A stretch of 64,000 bases of DNA from positions 1,488,001-1,552,000 of the forward strand of contig NZ_CP063812.1 in assembly GCF_015277855.1 (NCBI RefSeq), in the 5' to 3' direction. Positions 43,943-52,863 of this stretch are shown here, piece by piece; within the stretch, counting starts at the first letter, position 1; each line of letters opens with the position of its first letter. Source of the DNA: Microbacterium cremeum (GTDB taxonomy: Bacteria; Actinomycetota; Actinomycetes; Actinomycetales; Microbacteriaceae). The position numbers were made by a program, and so were the translations under genes. The notes under the pieces were generated by a model, which was not told where the DNA came from, made no database searches, and saw nothing but the letters and a program-made list of their open reading frames with translations.

Positions 43943-44893
43943 TCAGACCTCGGGCGGGGGCCCGGCCGCGGCAGGGACCTCGGGGGCCTCGTCCGGCACC
44001 GGCTCGATCTCACGGTTCTTGCGGCGGGCGACCCTGCCCACGGTCGCGGCGCCTCGCGTCACGCCGCCGACGAGCGCCTGGCCGGCGCGGCGGAGGCCGC
44101 GTCCGGCGAGCCGTTCCAGGCGTTCGGCGTCCGGCCGGGGCTCGAGCTCGGGCGGCAGCGACTCCGGCGTGGCTCCGAACGCACGCCGAGAGCCGACGAG
44201 CACGCGTCGGCCGAGGATGTTGTTCCCGGCACCGCCGATCGCGGCGCCGATTCCGAACGGAAGGGCCTTGCCGAGCCACGATGCGCCGCCGCGGGCCGCG
44301 AACTGACGGATGAACGCCGACTTGAGCCGGTCGACGAGGGGTCCGACGGCGGCGCGCGGAAGCGTCTTGGTGATGAGCTCGCCCCAATAGGTCGAACGCG
44401 CAGGACCTCGTCCTGCGGCCTGATCGGCCAGTTGCGCCACGAGATCGACGCCCTCCTTGCCGAGCATCAAGGTGAGGACGAGTGCGCGAGCGCGATCGGG
44501 ATCGGCGACGGGGATGCCGTGCACTTCGGTGACCGACTGCGTGAACAGCGCGGTCGCCTCGAGGAATGCCACCGTCTCGACACCGCTCAGGGCGAGTGTG
44601 ACGCCGGTCCCGATGCCCGGGACCACTGCCGTCGCCCCCACCGCCGCACCGCCCGTCGTGACGGCGGCGAGATAGCGGCGCTCGAGGATCCGCACGATTT
44701 CGGCGGGCGAGGCGTCCGGATGCCTCAGGCGGATGCTGCGCAGGTGCGCGATCACGACCGGACGCTGGATCGCGAGCACACGGTCGAGGGCCCGGATCGT
44801 GAACGGGTGCTCTTCGGAACCCGCAGGAGGAAGCCCGCCCTGCCAGGGCGCGCCCTCGGGCAGGGTGTGGATCCGGTGCACTTTGTCGGCCAT
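43943..44893 (-). CDS. EcsC-family protein
   Basis: A 316-residue protein of the EcsC family: a glycine-rich helix region (TTGGAAVGATAVVPGIGTGVTLALSGVETVAFLEA), then GKEGVDLVAQL and a second glycine-rich stretch SWLGKALPFGIGAAIGGAGNNILGRR. It probably associates with membranes. The C-terminus is Pro/Ala-rich. The ATG at 44893 lies 7 bases after TAGGAT (44901-44906). Role unknown. Confidence 0.78.
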   Translation of the reverse strand: MADKVHRIHTLPEGAPWQGGLPPAGSEEHPFTIRALDRVLAIQRPVVIAHLRSIRLRHPDASPAEIVRILERRYLAAVTTGGAAVGATAVVPGIGTGVTLALSGVETVAFLEATALFTQSVTEVHGIPVADPDRARALVLTLMLGKEGVDLVAQLADQAAGRGPARSTYWGELITKTLPRAAVGPLVDRLKSAFIRQFAARGGASWLGKALPFGIGAAIGGAGNNILGRRVLVGSRRAFGATPESLPPELEPRPDAERLERLAGRGLRRAGQALVGGVTRGAATVGRVARRKNREIEPVPDEAPEVPAAAGPPPEV

Positions 44894-44957
44894 CGCGCCG
44901 ATCCTATGCGCCCGACCCTGAGGCCTCGCTCAGGGTTGACAGGAGGTGCGGATCAGG

Positions 44958-45650
44958 TCAGACGAACAGGTTGGCGCGCTCGAGATCCTCGGCGAAGTCG
45001 ACCTCGACCGCGTAGAGGTCGGAGATGTCGAGGGGCTCCAGCAGCAGGCCGTCCTCGGCGATCGCGAGCTCGAGACCGCGCTCGAAGTAGTCCTGGTCGT
45101 CGACGCGCGTCAGCTGGCGCATGAACGCCTTCTTGTCGCGGCTCGAGATGTAGTTGATGCCCACAGCCTCGCCGATGCCGCCCTTGACGGTCTTCGAGAG
45201 CTCCTTGATGTGGCCCCCCGGCGTGACGGTGTACTTGACCTCTTCGTCGCTGACCTTCGAGGTGTTGACGGTCACGAAGGACTGGTCGCGCTCGATGAGC
45301 TCGATCGCACGGCCGAGCACGCGCGGGTCGAAGACGACGTCGCCGTTCATCCAGAGCACGCCGCCCTTGCCGGTGTTGGCCAGCGCGCGCAGGAGGCTCT
45401 TCGACGTGTTCGTCTGGTCGTAGCGGTCGTTGTAGACGTAACTGACGTCGGGGAAGGCCTCCACGATCGTCTCGGCGCGGTAGCCCACCACGGTGGTGAT
45501 GCGGGCGTCGTCGCCGAACGCCGCACGGATGTTGTCGTGCTGCTGCTGCATGATGCTGCGGCCGTCGCTGAGCTCGGTCAAGGGCTTGGGGAGGCTACGG
45601 CCCAGCCGCGAGCCCATTCCGGCCGCGAGGATGACGGTCTGAAGGGTCAA
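44958..45650 (-). CDS. Sugar/choline-phosphate nucleotidyltransferase (LicC-like NTP transferase)
   Basis: A 230-residue single-domain nucleotidyltransferase with TVILAAGMGSRLGRSLPKPL (nucleotide-binding loop and Lys), VLWMNGDVVFDP (metal-binding Asp) and EVDFAEDLERANLF at the end. The size and lack of a C-terminal domain resemble LicC-type CTP:phosphocholine cytidylyltransferases or related hexose-1-phosphate enzymes. It could activate a substituent for the surface polymers encoded nearby (inference). The TTG start at 45650 is chosen because AGGAG lies 6 bases upstream and homologous sequence starts at this point; the longer frame reads through the promoter. Confidence 0.8.
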   Translation of the reverse strand: MTLQTVILAAGMGSRLGRSLPKPLTELSDGRSIMQQQHDNIRAAFGDDARITTVVGYRAETIVEAFPDVSYVYNDRYDQTNTSKSLLRALANTGKGGVLWMNGDVVFDPRVLGRAIELIERDQSFVTVNTSKVSDEEVKYTVTPGGHIKELSKTVKGGIGEAVGINYISSRDKKAFMRQLTRVDDQDYFERGLELAIAEDGLLLEPLDISDLYAVEVDFAEDLERANLFV

Positions 45651-45787
45651 AGTCTGCTCCTGAAGTGCGTGGTTCACCGGCAATTCACCGACGAGACACC
45701 CCTTCGTGCCGACCTCATGGTATCGATGACGGCTGAGAACGCGCAGGATATCGGGGCGGCGTTGCCGTTTCGTGACATAACGCGGAT

Positions 45788-45800
45788 GCTGAGACTCAGC
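45788..45800. promoter_or_regulatory. Palindrome GCTGAG-A-CTCAGC upstream of the ABC operon
   Basis: A perfect 6+1+6 inverted repeat, 46 bases before the ABC ATPase start and upstream of its TACGTT -10 box (45834-45839). It could be a regulator site. The rest of the 45651-45845 gap shows only the two divergent promoters. Confidence 0.35.
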
Positions 45801-45845
45801 CGTACGGACGACGTCGCGTCGAGGGGCGCTTGGTACGTTGGTTTG

Positions 45846-47186
45846 GTGACAGCCTCCCTCCCGGTGCCGAACGAGATCGATCCGGAAGAGCCGGACGGTC
45901 ACGCGAGCCCGCGCGTCGTGCCGATCTCTCCGGCCCCGTCGCCGAAGCCGAAGAAGCCCCGGCAGCCGCGCAAGTCGAAGGCCAAGCAGCCCGTCTCCGA
46001 CCCGTCCGCTGCGCAGCGCGGCGAGGCGTCCGAGACGTCACCCGCATCGTCGGCCGATCCCGGGCCGCCGCCTCCGATTCCGAGCGATCTCGAGGTCGTG
46101 GCCAGCGTCGCCGCCGACATCGTCGTTCCGCCCAAGCCGCCGCTGCCGCGCACCGAGCCTGCGGCCGCTGAACCCGTCGCCGAGCCTGAGGCCCCGGCAT
46201 CCGAGGCCCCCGCCGCCGAGCCTGAGGCCCCGGTCGCCGAGCCTGAGGCCCGGGTCGCCGAGCCTGAGGCCCCGGCATCCGAGGCCTCCGTCGCCGAGCC
46301 CGAGGCTCTGGTCACCGTGTTCCCCGTCGCCGAACCCGAGACGCCTGTCGCGGCGCCGGAGTCTCCCCGGGCGGCGGCGCCGCGCGCCGTGCGCGTGCCG
46401 GTGCCTGCGCCGTCACCGGGCACCGGGGGCGACGCGCTGGTGCTGCGCGGCGTGACCAAGCGGTTCGGCAGCACGCACGCGGTCGAAGGCATCGACCTCA
46501 CGGTGCCCGCGGGCACGTTCTACGGCCTCGTCGGGCCCAACGGTGCCGGAAAGACGACGACGCTGTCGATGATCGCGGGCCTGCTGGACCCCGACCGCGG
46601 CACGATCCGCGTCGGCGGGGTCGACACGGCGGCGACGCCGCGCGCGGCCAAGAAGCTCATGGGCGTGCTGCCAGACCGGCTGCGGACGTTCGACCGGCTC
46701 ACCGGCCGGCAGCTGCTGTACTACTACGGCGTGCTCCGCGGACTGCCGCCGGCGGTGGTCGAGAGCCGCACGGCCGACCTCGCGCGGGCTTTCGACCTCG
46801 AGGAGGCGCTCGGGCGGAGCGTCTCGGACTACTCGGCGGGCATGCTCAAGAAGGTCATGCTCGCGGGTGCTCTCATCCACTCCCCGCGGCTGCTGGTGCT
46901 GGACGAGCCGTTCGAAGCGGTCGACCCGGTGTCGAGCGCCGTCATCCTCGACATCCTCTCGACGTACGTGGCGCACGGGGGCACGGTGATCCTGTCCAGC
47001 CACGGCATGGAGCTCGTCGAGCGCGTCTGCTCGCGCGTCGCGGTGATCGTCGCCGGCCAGGTGCTCGCCGAAGGCACGGTCGACGAGGTCCGCGGCGAGC
47101 TGACCCTCGAGCAGCGCTTCGTGGAGCTGGCCGGCGGCCTCAGCGACGTGGAGGGGCTCGAGTGGCTGCACACGTTCTCCGACTGA
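45846..47186 (+). CDS. ABC transporter ATP-binding protein with long low-complexity N-terminal extension
   Basis: A 446-residue protein. Residues ~1-195 are Pro/Ala/Glu/Lys-rich and contain EPEAP-type repeats (for example EPEAPVAEPEARVAEPEAP); the ATPase domain starts at ~196 (LVLRGVTKRFGS). Walker A GPNGAGKTTTLSM (~232), signature VSDYSAGMLKKV (~328), Walker B LLVLDEPFEAVD (~350) and H-loop ILSSHGMELVE. The domain itself is a normal ABC-2-type ATPase. The GTG at 45846 follows TACGTT by 6 bases. It overlaps the permease gene by 25 bases. Confidence 0.85.
   Translation: MTASLPVPNEIDPEEPDGHASPRVVPISPAPSPKPKKPRQPRKSKAKQPVSDPSAAQRGEASETSPASSADPGPPPPIPSDLEVVASVAADIVVPPKPPLPRTEPAAAEPVAEPEAPASEAPAAEPEAPVAEPEARVAEPEAPASEASVAEPEALVTVFPVAEPETPVAAPESPRAAAPRAVRVPVPAPSPGTGGDALVLRGVTKRFGSTHAVEGIDLTVPAGTFYGLVGPNGAGKTTTLSMIAGLLDPDRGTIRVGGVDTAATPRAAKKLMGVLPDRLRTFDRLTGRQLLYYYGVLRGLPPAVVESRTADLARAFDLEEALGRSVSDYSAGMLKKVMLAGALIHSPRLLVLDEPFEAVDPVSSAVILDILSTYVAHGGTVILSSHGMELVERVCSRVAVIVAGQVLAEGTVDEVRGELTLEQRFVELAGGLSDVEGLEWLHTFSD
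46181..46350 (+). repeat. Imperfect tandem repeats coding for EPEAP-type units
   Basis: Repeated gccgagcctgaggcccc-like units encode (A)EPEAP motifs in the ABC ATPase extension; unit lengths keep the reading frame. Confidence 0.7.
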
Positions 47187-48727
47187 GGCTTGCGCTGCTC
47201 TTCGGCGCGCTTCGCGGCGGCGTCCGTCATGTCGTGCGCGTCTCCGCCGCGCTCGTGGTGCTGGCGGCGGCCACCGTCGCCGCCTGCTGGGCGCTGCTGA
47301 GCATGCGGGATGCCGATCCCGACGCGGTCCTCGCCGTGACGGTGCTCGGCGGTTCCGCGGTGACCCTCGGCTTCGCCCTCGCGCCGCTCATCGCGGGTGC
47401 CGACGACCCCCTCGACCCGCGCCGGTTCGCGCTGTTCGGGCTGAGCCGGGGCCGCCTCGCGGGCGTCCTCGCGGGGGTCGGTCTGATCAGCGTCCCGATG
47501 ATGGTGCTGAGCGCGGTCTCGGTGTGCGCCGCGATCGTCTGGGTGGATCACGGCGTGCCGCCGGCGGTCGCGGCGAGCGGCATCGTGCTCGGCATCCTGA
47601 CATGCTCCCTGCTTGCGCGCGTGTGCATGGCGCTTGCGGCCCTCTTCCTGCGCGACCGCCGCTCGCGCGAGCTCTCGGGTGTGTTCGTGCTGGTGATGCT
47701 CGTCGTCGTGGTGCCGGTCGGCGTGTTCCTCGCCTCCCTCGAATGGCGGCGGGCGGTGCCGCCGCAGCTGCTCGAAGCCGTGTCGGCCCTGGCGGTCACG
47801 CCGCTCGGCGCGTCGTGGGCGCTGCCGGGCCGCGTGGCCGCCGGTGCCGACGCCGGGCTTCCCGCTGTCGTGGCCGTCGCGACCGTCGTGGTGCTCGCGC
47901 TGCTGTGGGCCTGGGCGGTCAAGCGGCTGCTCACCACGACCGAGCGTCCCGTGGCCGTCCGCGAGCGCGGCGGGCTCGGATGGTTCGCCGTGGCACCGGG
48001 GACGCCCGGCGGTGCGATCGCCGCGCGGAGCCTCATGTACTGGTTCGGCGATCGCCGTTATGTCGTGAACGCGCTGATCATCCCGGTCGCGGCGATCGTC
48101 ACGGTGATCCCGCTCCTCGTCGCGGGTGTGCCGCTGGAGCTCGCGGCCCTCGTTCCGGTGCCGTTCGTGGCGCTGTTCCTCGGCTGGCTGCCGCACAACG
48201 ACGTCGCGTACGACTCGACGGCGATCTGGATGCACATCGCCAGCGGCACGCGGGGCGTCTCCGACCGCGTGGGGCGGCTCGTGCCGGTGCTGCTCATCGG
48301 CGTTCCGCTGCTGGCTGTGGCGGCTCCTGTCGCGATCACGGTTCACGGGCGCTGGGCGATGCTGCCGGCCCTGGCCGGTGTCTGCGCGGCGCTCTTCCTC
48401 GCCGGTCTCGGCCTGTCGAGCATCTCGTCCGTGGTCGCCCCGTATGCGGTGTCGCGCCCGGGCGAGAGCCCGTTCCAGCAGCCGCAGCGCACCACCTCGC
48501 GCGGCGCCGCCTCGCAAGGCCTCGTGATGCTCGGCGTCCTCGTGGCTTCGTCACCCGTGGTGTGGTGGGCCTGGCAGGCGCTGCAGGGCGACGCGGACGC
48601 CGCGTCCACCGCACTGTGGGGCGGGCTCGCGATCGGCGGCGGCGTGCTGGTGGGGGGAGTCGTCGTGGGGGCGGTGCTGTTCGAGCGGCGCGGAGGCCGG
48701 CTCATGGAGTTCGCGGAGTCCACCTGA
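47162..48727 (+). CDS. ABC transporter permease
   Basis: A 521-residue membrane protein with about 10-12 hydrophobic segments, for example VSAALVVLAAATVAACWALL, VFVLVMLVVVVPVGVFL and VVAVATVVVLALLWAWAV, plus a loop KRLLTTTERPVAVRERGG typical of bacterial ABC-2-like exporters. It overlaps the ATPase gene by 25 bases (GTG 47162), so the two form one unit. The substrate is unknown. Confidence 0.85.
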   Translation: MAAHVLRLRLALLFGALRGGVRHVVRVSAALVVLAAATVAACWALLSMRDADPDAVLAVTVLGGSAVTLGFALAPLIAGADDPLDPRRFALFGLSRGRLAGVLAGVGLISVPMMVLSAVSVCAAIVWVDHGVPPAVAASGIVLGILTCSLLARVCMALAALFLRDRRSRELSGVFVLVMLVVVVPVGVFLASLEWRRAVPPQLLEAVSALAVTPLGASWALPGRVAAGADAGLPAVVAVATVVVLALLWAWAVKRLLTTTERPVAVRERGGLGWFAVAPGTPGGAIAARSLMYWFGDRRYVVNALIIPVAAIVTVIPLLVAGVPLELAALVPVPFVALFLGWLPHNDVAYDSTAIWMHIASGTRGVSDRVGRLVPVLLIGVPLLAVAAPVAITVHGRWAMLPALAGVCAALFLAGLGLSSISSVVAPYAVSRPGESPFQQPQRTTSRGAASQGLVMLGVLVASSPVVWWAWQALQGDADAASTALWGGLAIGGGVLVGGVVVGAVLFERRGGRLMEFAEST

Positions 48728-48778
48728 TGCCCGCCGCAGCTGCCCGATAGGCCGGCCGCGCGACTACACTGGCTCTCC

Positions 48779-49045
48779 ATGAGCACCCCTCTCGACAGCC
48801 CGGATCAGGGTGGCCTTGCGACCCTCGACCGTGAGCTCGAAGAGCTCATCCGCGAGGAGAACATCGAGCCGGGCGACCACGAGCGTTTCTCGCACTACGT
48901 GAAGAAGGACAAGATCCTCGAGTCGGCGATCACCGGCAAGCCGGTGCGCGCGCTGTGCGGAAAGAAGTGGACGCCGGGTCGCGACCCCGAGAAGTTCCCG
49001 GTCTGTCCCACCTGCAAAGAGATCTACGAGTCGCTGGGCGCCTGA
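48779..49045 (+). CDS. DUF3039 family protein
   Basis: An 88-residue actinobacterial DUF3039 protein: ERFSHYVKKDKILESAITGKPVRALCGKKWTPGRDP, then CPTCKEIYESL. The single Cys in ALCGK plus CPTC give a zinc-ribbon-like set. Function unknown. The ATG at 48779 lies 8 bases after TACACT (48765-48770). Confidence 0.88.
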   Translation: MSTPLDSPDQGGLATLDRELEELIREENIEPGDHERFSHYVKKDKILESAITGKPVRALCGKKWTPGRDPEKFPVCPTCKEIYESLGA

Positions 49046-49081
49046 CCTCCGACGCGCAGACCCGCACCTGACTCCGCCGGC

Positions 49082-50524
49082 TCACTCCGCGTCGGCGTAG
49101 ACGGTGGGGATCGCGGGATCCGAGCGGCTGAGCGCGAGTCCGCGCACCGGCAGTTCTTCGCGCACGCGTGCGTGATGGGCCCGAGCGGCCTCGACGCCCG
49201 CAGTGCCCTCGTACGCGGCATCCGGCTCGCCGTCGACGACGAGGGGCACCTGCAGCCCACGTGCCTCCGGATGCGAGGCCGCGGTGTCGAGCTCTTCGAA
49301 GCCGTCCGACACCACGATCAGCTCACTGGTCGCGGTCCCGTGGTCGAGCGTGCGGAACGCGGCCTTGCGGCCGCCCGTCGAGCCCTTGTCGGTGGAGGCC
49401 TTCGCGACGGCGACCCAGCCGCCGGCCGCATCCTGGCGTGCCACCAGCTTGTAGACCATGCCCGCGGTCGGGGCTCCCGAGCCCGTCACGACCGACGTGC
49501 CCACACCGTACGAATCGACGGGGGATGCCGCGAGCGCCGCGATCGCGTACTCGTCCAGGTCGCTCGTCACAGTAATGCGCGTACCGGTGGCGCCGAGCTC
49601 GTCGAGTCGCGCACGGACCTCGGCAGCCACCGTCGGAAGGTCGCCCGAGTCGATGCGGACGCCGCCGAGCTCGGTCCCGGCGACGCGGACGGCGGTGTCG
49701 ACGCCCGTCCGGATGTCGTACGTGTCGATGAGCAGCGTGGTCCCGACGCCGAGGGCTACGACCTGGGCGCGAAAGGCCGACTCCTCGGAGTCGTGGAGCA
49801 GCGTCCAGGAGTGCGCGGCGGTCCCCATCGTGGGGATGCCCCAGCGCCTTCCCGCCTCGAGATTCGACGTCGCTCCGAAGCCGGCGATGTGCGCCGCACG
49901 CGCGGCCGCGACGGCCGAGGACTCGGCGGCCCGGCGGGAGCCCATCTCGGCGAGCGGCCGGTCGCCGGCGGCGATGCTCATGCGGGCCGCAGCGGTGGCC
50001 ACCGCGGAGTCGTGGTTGAGGACGCTCAGCGCCAGCGTCTCGAGGATCACCGCCTCGGCGAACGTGCCCTCGACGGTGAGGATGGGGGAGCCCGGGAAGT
50101 ACAGCTCGCCCTCGCGGTAGCCGGTGATCGAGCCGGTGAAGCGATAGCCCTCCAGGAAGTCGAGGGTCGCGGCATCCACCACGTGCTCGTCGCGGAGGAA
50201 GCGGAGCTCGTCGTCGCCGAAGCGGAAGTCGCGGATCAGCTCGAGAAGGCGGCCGGTGCCGGCGACGACGCCGAAGCGACGCCCGCCCGGGAGGCGGCGT
50301 CCGAACAGCTCGAAGACGCACCGGCGCTCGGCGGTGCCGTCCCGCAGCGCGGCGTCCACCATGGTGAGCTCGTAGCGGTCGGTGAGCAGAGCGGTGGACG
50401 AGCCGGCGCGCGCGCCCGCGGGGGCGCCGTCCTGAGCCTGTCGAAGGGCGCCGTCCTGAGCCTGTCGAAGGGCGCCGTCCTGAGCCTGTCGAAGGGCGCC
50501 GTCCTGAGCCTGTCGAAGGGTCAT
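49082..50524 (-). CDS. pncB: Nicotinate phosphoribosyltransferase with an N-terminal repeat extension
   Basis: A 480-residue NAD-salvage enzyme converting nicotinate and PRPP to nicotinate mononucleotide. The core begins at [21 protein letters not shown] (~43); other marks are [21 protein letters not shown] (~263) and [18 protein letters not shown]. The first ~42 residues are an extension whose bulk is four copies of LRQAQDGA, encoded by a 24-bp tandem repeat. The ATG at 50524 is supported by TAGGCT 7 bases upstream, so the repeats are within the translated region if transcription is leaderless; otherwise the true start would be inside or after the array. Confidence 0.88.
   Translation of the reverse strand: MTLRQAQDGALRQAQDGALRQAQDGALRQAQDGAPAGARAGSSTALLTDRYELTMVDAALRDGTAERRCVFELFGRRLPGGRRFGVVAGTGRLLELIRDFRFGDDELRFLRDEHVVDAATLDFLEGYRFTGSITGYREGELYFPGSPILTVEGTFAEAVILETLALSVLNHDSAVATAAARMSIAAGDRPLAEMGSRRAAESSAVAAARAAHIAGFGATSNLEAGRRWGIPTMGTAAHSWTLLHDSEESAFRAQVVALGVGTTLLIDTYDIRTGVDTAVRVAGTELGGVRIDSGDLPTVAAEVRARLDELGATGTRITVTSDLDEYAIAALAASPVDSYGVGTSVVTGSGAPTAGMVYKLVARQDAAGGWVAVAKASTDKGSTGGRKAAFRTLDHGTATSELIVVSDGFEELDTAASHPEARGLQVPLVVDGEPDAAYEGTAGVEAARAHHARVREELPVRGLALSRSDPAIPTVYADAE
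50424..50519 (-). repeat. Four tandem 24-bp repeats at the 5' end of pncB
   Basis: Four exact units (50424-50447, 50448-50471, 50472-50495, 50496-50519), each containing CTGAGCCTGTCGAAGG on the plus strand. This core resembles dispersed intergenic repeats common in Microbacteriaceae genomes (from memory). The unit length of 24 gives 8 residues per copy. Confidence 0.95.
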
Positions 50525-50531
50525 GCGGGTC

Positions 50532-50537
50532 AGCCTA
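50532..50537 (-). promoter_or_regulatory. -10 box TAGGCT of pncB
   Basis: TAGGCT on the minus strand, 7 bases before the pncB ATG at 50524. It lies only 14 bases from the opposite-facing murI box. Confidence 0.5.
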
Positions 50538-50551
50538 GTGAGCGGCTGGCG

Positions 50552-50557
50552 TAGGCT
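50552..50557 (+). promoter_or_regulatory. -10 box TAGGCT of murI
   Basis: TAGGCT, 8 bases before the murI GTG at 50566. Its -35 position would fall on the pncB -10 box. Confidence 0.5.
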
Positions 50558-50565
50558 GGGGCATC

Positions 50566-51417
50566 GTGACCCAGGGGCAGGCTCAATTCGGCGCCGACGC
50601 GCCGATCGGGATCTTCGACTCCGGTGTCGGCGGGCTCACCGTCGCACGCGCGATCTCGGCCCAGCTGCCGCGCGAGTCGATCCTCTACATCGGTGACACG
50701 GCGCGCTCGCCCTACGGGCCGAAGCCCATCGCGGACGTCCGGCGCTACTCGCTCGAGATCCTCGACACGCTCGTCGACCAGGGCGTGAAGATGCTCGTGA
50801 TCGCGTGCAACACGGCGTCGTCGGCGATGCTGCGCGACGCGCGCGAGCGTTACAGCGTGCCCGTGGTCGAGGTGATCGGCCCCGCCGTCCGCACCGCGAT
50901 GTCGACGACGCGCAACGGGCGCGTGGGCGTCATCGGCACCGCGGGGACGATCGGATCCGGTGCGTACCAGGACATGCTCGGCGTGAACGAGCGGCTCACC
51001 GTGTTCGCGCAGGCGTGCCCGAGGTTCGTCGAGTTCGTCGAGGACGGCGTCACCGACTCGCCCGAAGTGCTCGCGGTCGCCGAGGAGTACCTCGCACCCC
51101 TCCGCCACGCCGGCGTCGACACGGTCGTGCTCGGCTGCACCCACTACCCGTTCCTCGAGGGCGCCATCAGCTATGTCATGGGCCCCGACGTCAGCCTCGT
51201 CTCGAGTGACACCGAGACGGCGAAGGACGTCTACCGTCAGCTGGTCTCCCGCAACCTCCTCGCGGGTCCGGATGCCGAGGCCCGCCACGTCTACGAAGCC
51301 ACCGGCGCGTCCGCCGACGAGTTCCTGAACCTGGCCCACCGACTCATGGGCCGCGAGGTGAGCTCGGTGCGGCTCGTGCAGACCGGAGCCATCGACCTTC
51401 CGTCCCGCCTCGGCTGA
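50566..51417 (+). CDS. murI: Glutamate racemase
   Basis: A 283-residue enzyme making D-glutamate for peptidoglycan. Both catalytic cysteines are present: [10 protein letters not shown] (~81) and [10 protein letters not shown] (~193), with the N-terminal [14 protein letters not shown]. The GTG at 50566 follows a TAGGCT box. It begins a murI-rph-rdgB run, an order also seen in other actinobacteria. Confidence 0.95.
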   Translation: MTQGQAQFGADAPIGIFDSGVGGLTVARAISAQLPRESILYIGDTARSPYGPKPIADVRRYSLEILDTLVDQGVKMLVIACNTASSAMLRDARERYSVPVVEVIGPAVRTAMSTTRNGRVGVIGTAGTIGSGAYQDMLGVNERLTVFAQACPRFVEFVEDGVTDSPEVLAVAEEYLAPLRHAGVDTVVLGCTHYPFLEGAISYVMGPDVSLVSSDTETAKDVYRQLVSRNLLAGPDAEARHVYEATGASADEFLNLAHRLMGREVSSVRLVQTGAIDLPSRLG

Positions 51418-51446
51418 GGCATCCGTCCCCCCCGGAGGAGAACCGA

Positions 51447-52202
51447 ATGACCGACATCGTCCGCGCCGACGGCCGCAGCGTCGACCAGCTGCGACCCATC
51501 ACGATCGAGAGAGGATGGTCGAGTCAGGCCGAGGGCTCCGCCCTCATCTCGTACGGCGGCACCAAGGTGCTCTGCACGGCGTCGTTCACCAACGGCGTGC
51601 CGCGCTGGCTCGTCGGCAAGGGCAAGGGCTGGGTCACCGCGGAGTACGCGATGCTGCCGCGCGCGACGAATGAGCGCAACGACCGCGAGAGCGTCAAGGG
51701 CCGCATCGGCGGCCGCACCCACGAGATCTCGCGGCTCATCGGGCGCGCGCTGCGCGCGGTCGTCGACACCAAGGCGCTGGGCGAGAACACCATCGTCATC
51801 GACTGCGATGTGCTGCAGGCCGACGGGGGTACGCGCACGGCCGCGATCACCGGTGCGTACGTCGCGCTCGCCGACGCCATCGAATGGGGCCGGGGCAGGA
51901 AGTTCATCGGGCAGAAGGCGCAGGTGCTCTTCGACTCGGTCTCGGCGGTCTCGGTGGGCATCGTCGACGGCGAGCCGATGCTCGACCTGGCGTACGTCGA
52001 GGATGTGCGCGCCGAGACCGACATGAACGTCGTCGTCACCGGGCGCGGTCTGTTCGTCGAGGTGCAGGGCACCGCCGAAGGCGCACCGTTCGACAAGCGC
52101 GAGCTCGACGCGCTGGTGGAGCTCGGCGTGAACGGGTGCGCGCAGCTGCGCGACCACCAGGCCGCCGCGCTCGCCCCTGCCTCCGACTCCGCGGGTCAGT
52201 GA
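51447..52202 (+). CDS. rph: Ribonuclease PH
   Basis: A 251-residue phosphorolytic 3'-5' exoribonuclease that trims tRNA 3' ends. Family marks: [55 protein letters not shown] and [26 protein letters not shown] lies before the ATG at 51447. Confidence 0.95.
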   Translation: MTDIVRADGRSVDQLRPITIERGWSSQAEGSALISYGGTKVLCTASFTNGVPRWLVGKGKGWVTAEYAMLPRATNERNDRESVKGRIGGRTHEISRLIGRALRAVVDTKALGENTIVIDCDVLQADGGTRTAAITGAYVALADAIEWGRGRKFIGQKAQVLFDSVSAVSVGIVDGEPMLDLAYVEDVRAETDMNVVVTGRGLFVEVQGTAEGAPFDKRELDALVELGVNGCAQLRDHQAAALAPASDSAGQ

Positions 52203-52218
52203 CGGAGGGGAGCCGGTC

Positions 52219-52851
52219 TTGACGGAGCGTAGCGACTCGGCACGCCGCATCGTGCTCGCGACCCACAACCCCCACAAGGTCGAGGAGTTCCAGGCGATCG
52301 TCGCGGCGACGCGGCCAGACCTCGAGGTGATCGGGTACGACGGACCGGAGCCGGTCGAGGACGGTGTGACCTTCGCCGAGAACGCGCTGATCAAGGCCCG
52401 TGCGGCTGCGGCGCACACCGGCCTGCCCGCCCTCGCGGACGACTCGGGCATCTGCGTGGACGTGCTCGGCGGCGCCCCGGGGGTCTTCTCGGCATTCTGG
52501 GCCGGTCACGCGAAGGATGCCGCGGCGAACCTGAATCTGCTGCTCGATCAGCTCGCCGACATCCGTGATCCGCATCGCACCGCGCAGTTCGTCTCGACGA
52601 TCGCGCTCGTCGTGCCGCCTGCGGCGGGCTCGCGCGCCGAGGAGCACGTCGTACAGGGCGTCTGGCCCGGTCGCCTGGCGACCGCCGCGTCGGGCGGCGG
52701 CGGGTTCGGCTACGACCCCGTCTTCATCCCGGACGGACAGCCCGAAGGCGCCGAACGCACGGTCGGAGAGTGGACCGCGGACGAGAAGAACGCGGCATCC
52801 CATCGGTCCCGCGCGTTCGCTGCGCTCGCGCCGCTCCTCGCGGTGCTCTGA
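52219..52851 (+). CDS. rdgB: XTP/dITP pyrophosphatase (Ham1/RdgB family)
   Basis: A 210-residue house-cleaning nucleotidase removing non-canonical purine triphosphates. Motifs: LATHNPHKVEEF, TFAENALIKARAAA, ADDSGICVDVLGGAPGVFSA, GGGGFGYDPVF and SHRSRAFAAL. The TTG start at 52219 is supported by GGAGGGGAG upstream. It follows rph by 16 bases. Confidence 0.93.
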   Translation: MTERSDSARRIVLATHNPHKVEEFQAIVAATRPDLEVIGYDGPEPVEDGVTFAENALIKARAAAAHTGLPALADDSGICVDVLGGAPGVFSAFWAGHAKDAAANLNLLLDQLADIRDPHRTAQFVSTIALVVPPAAGSRAEEHVVQGVWPGRLATAASGGGGFGYDPVFIPDGQPEGAERTVGEWTADEKNAASHRSRAFAALAPLLAVL

Positions 52852-52863
52852 GCGCCGGCGGCG

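Noticed and set aside
50424..50519. CRISPR array
   Set aside because: Units are contiguous with no spacers, and no cas genes are near.
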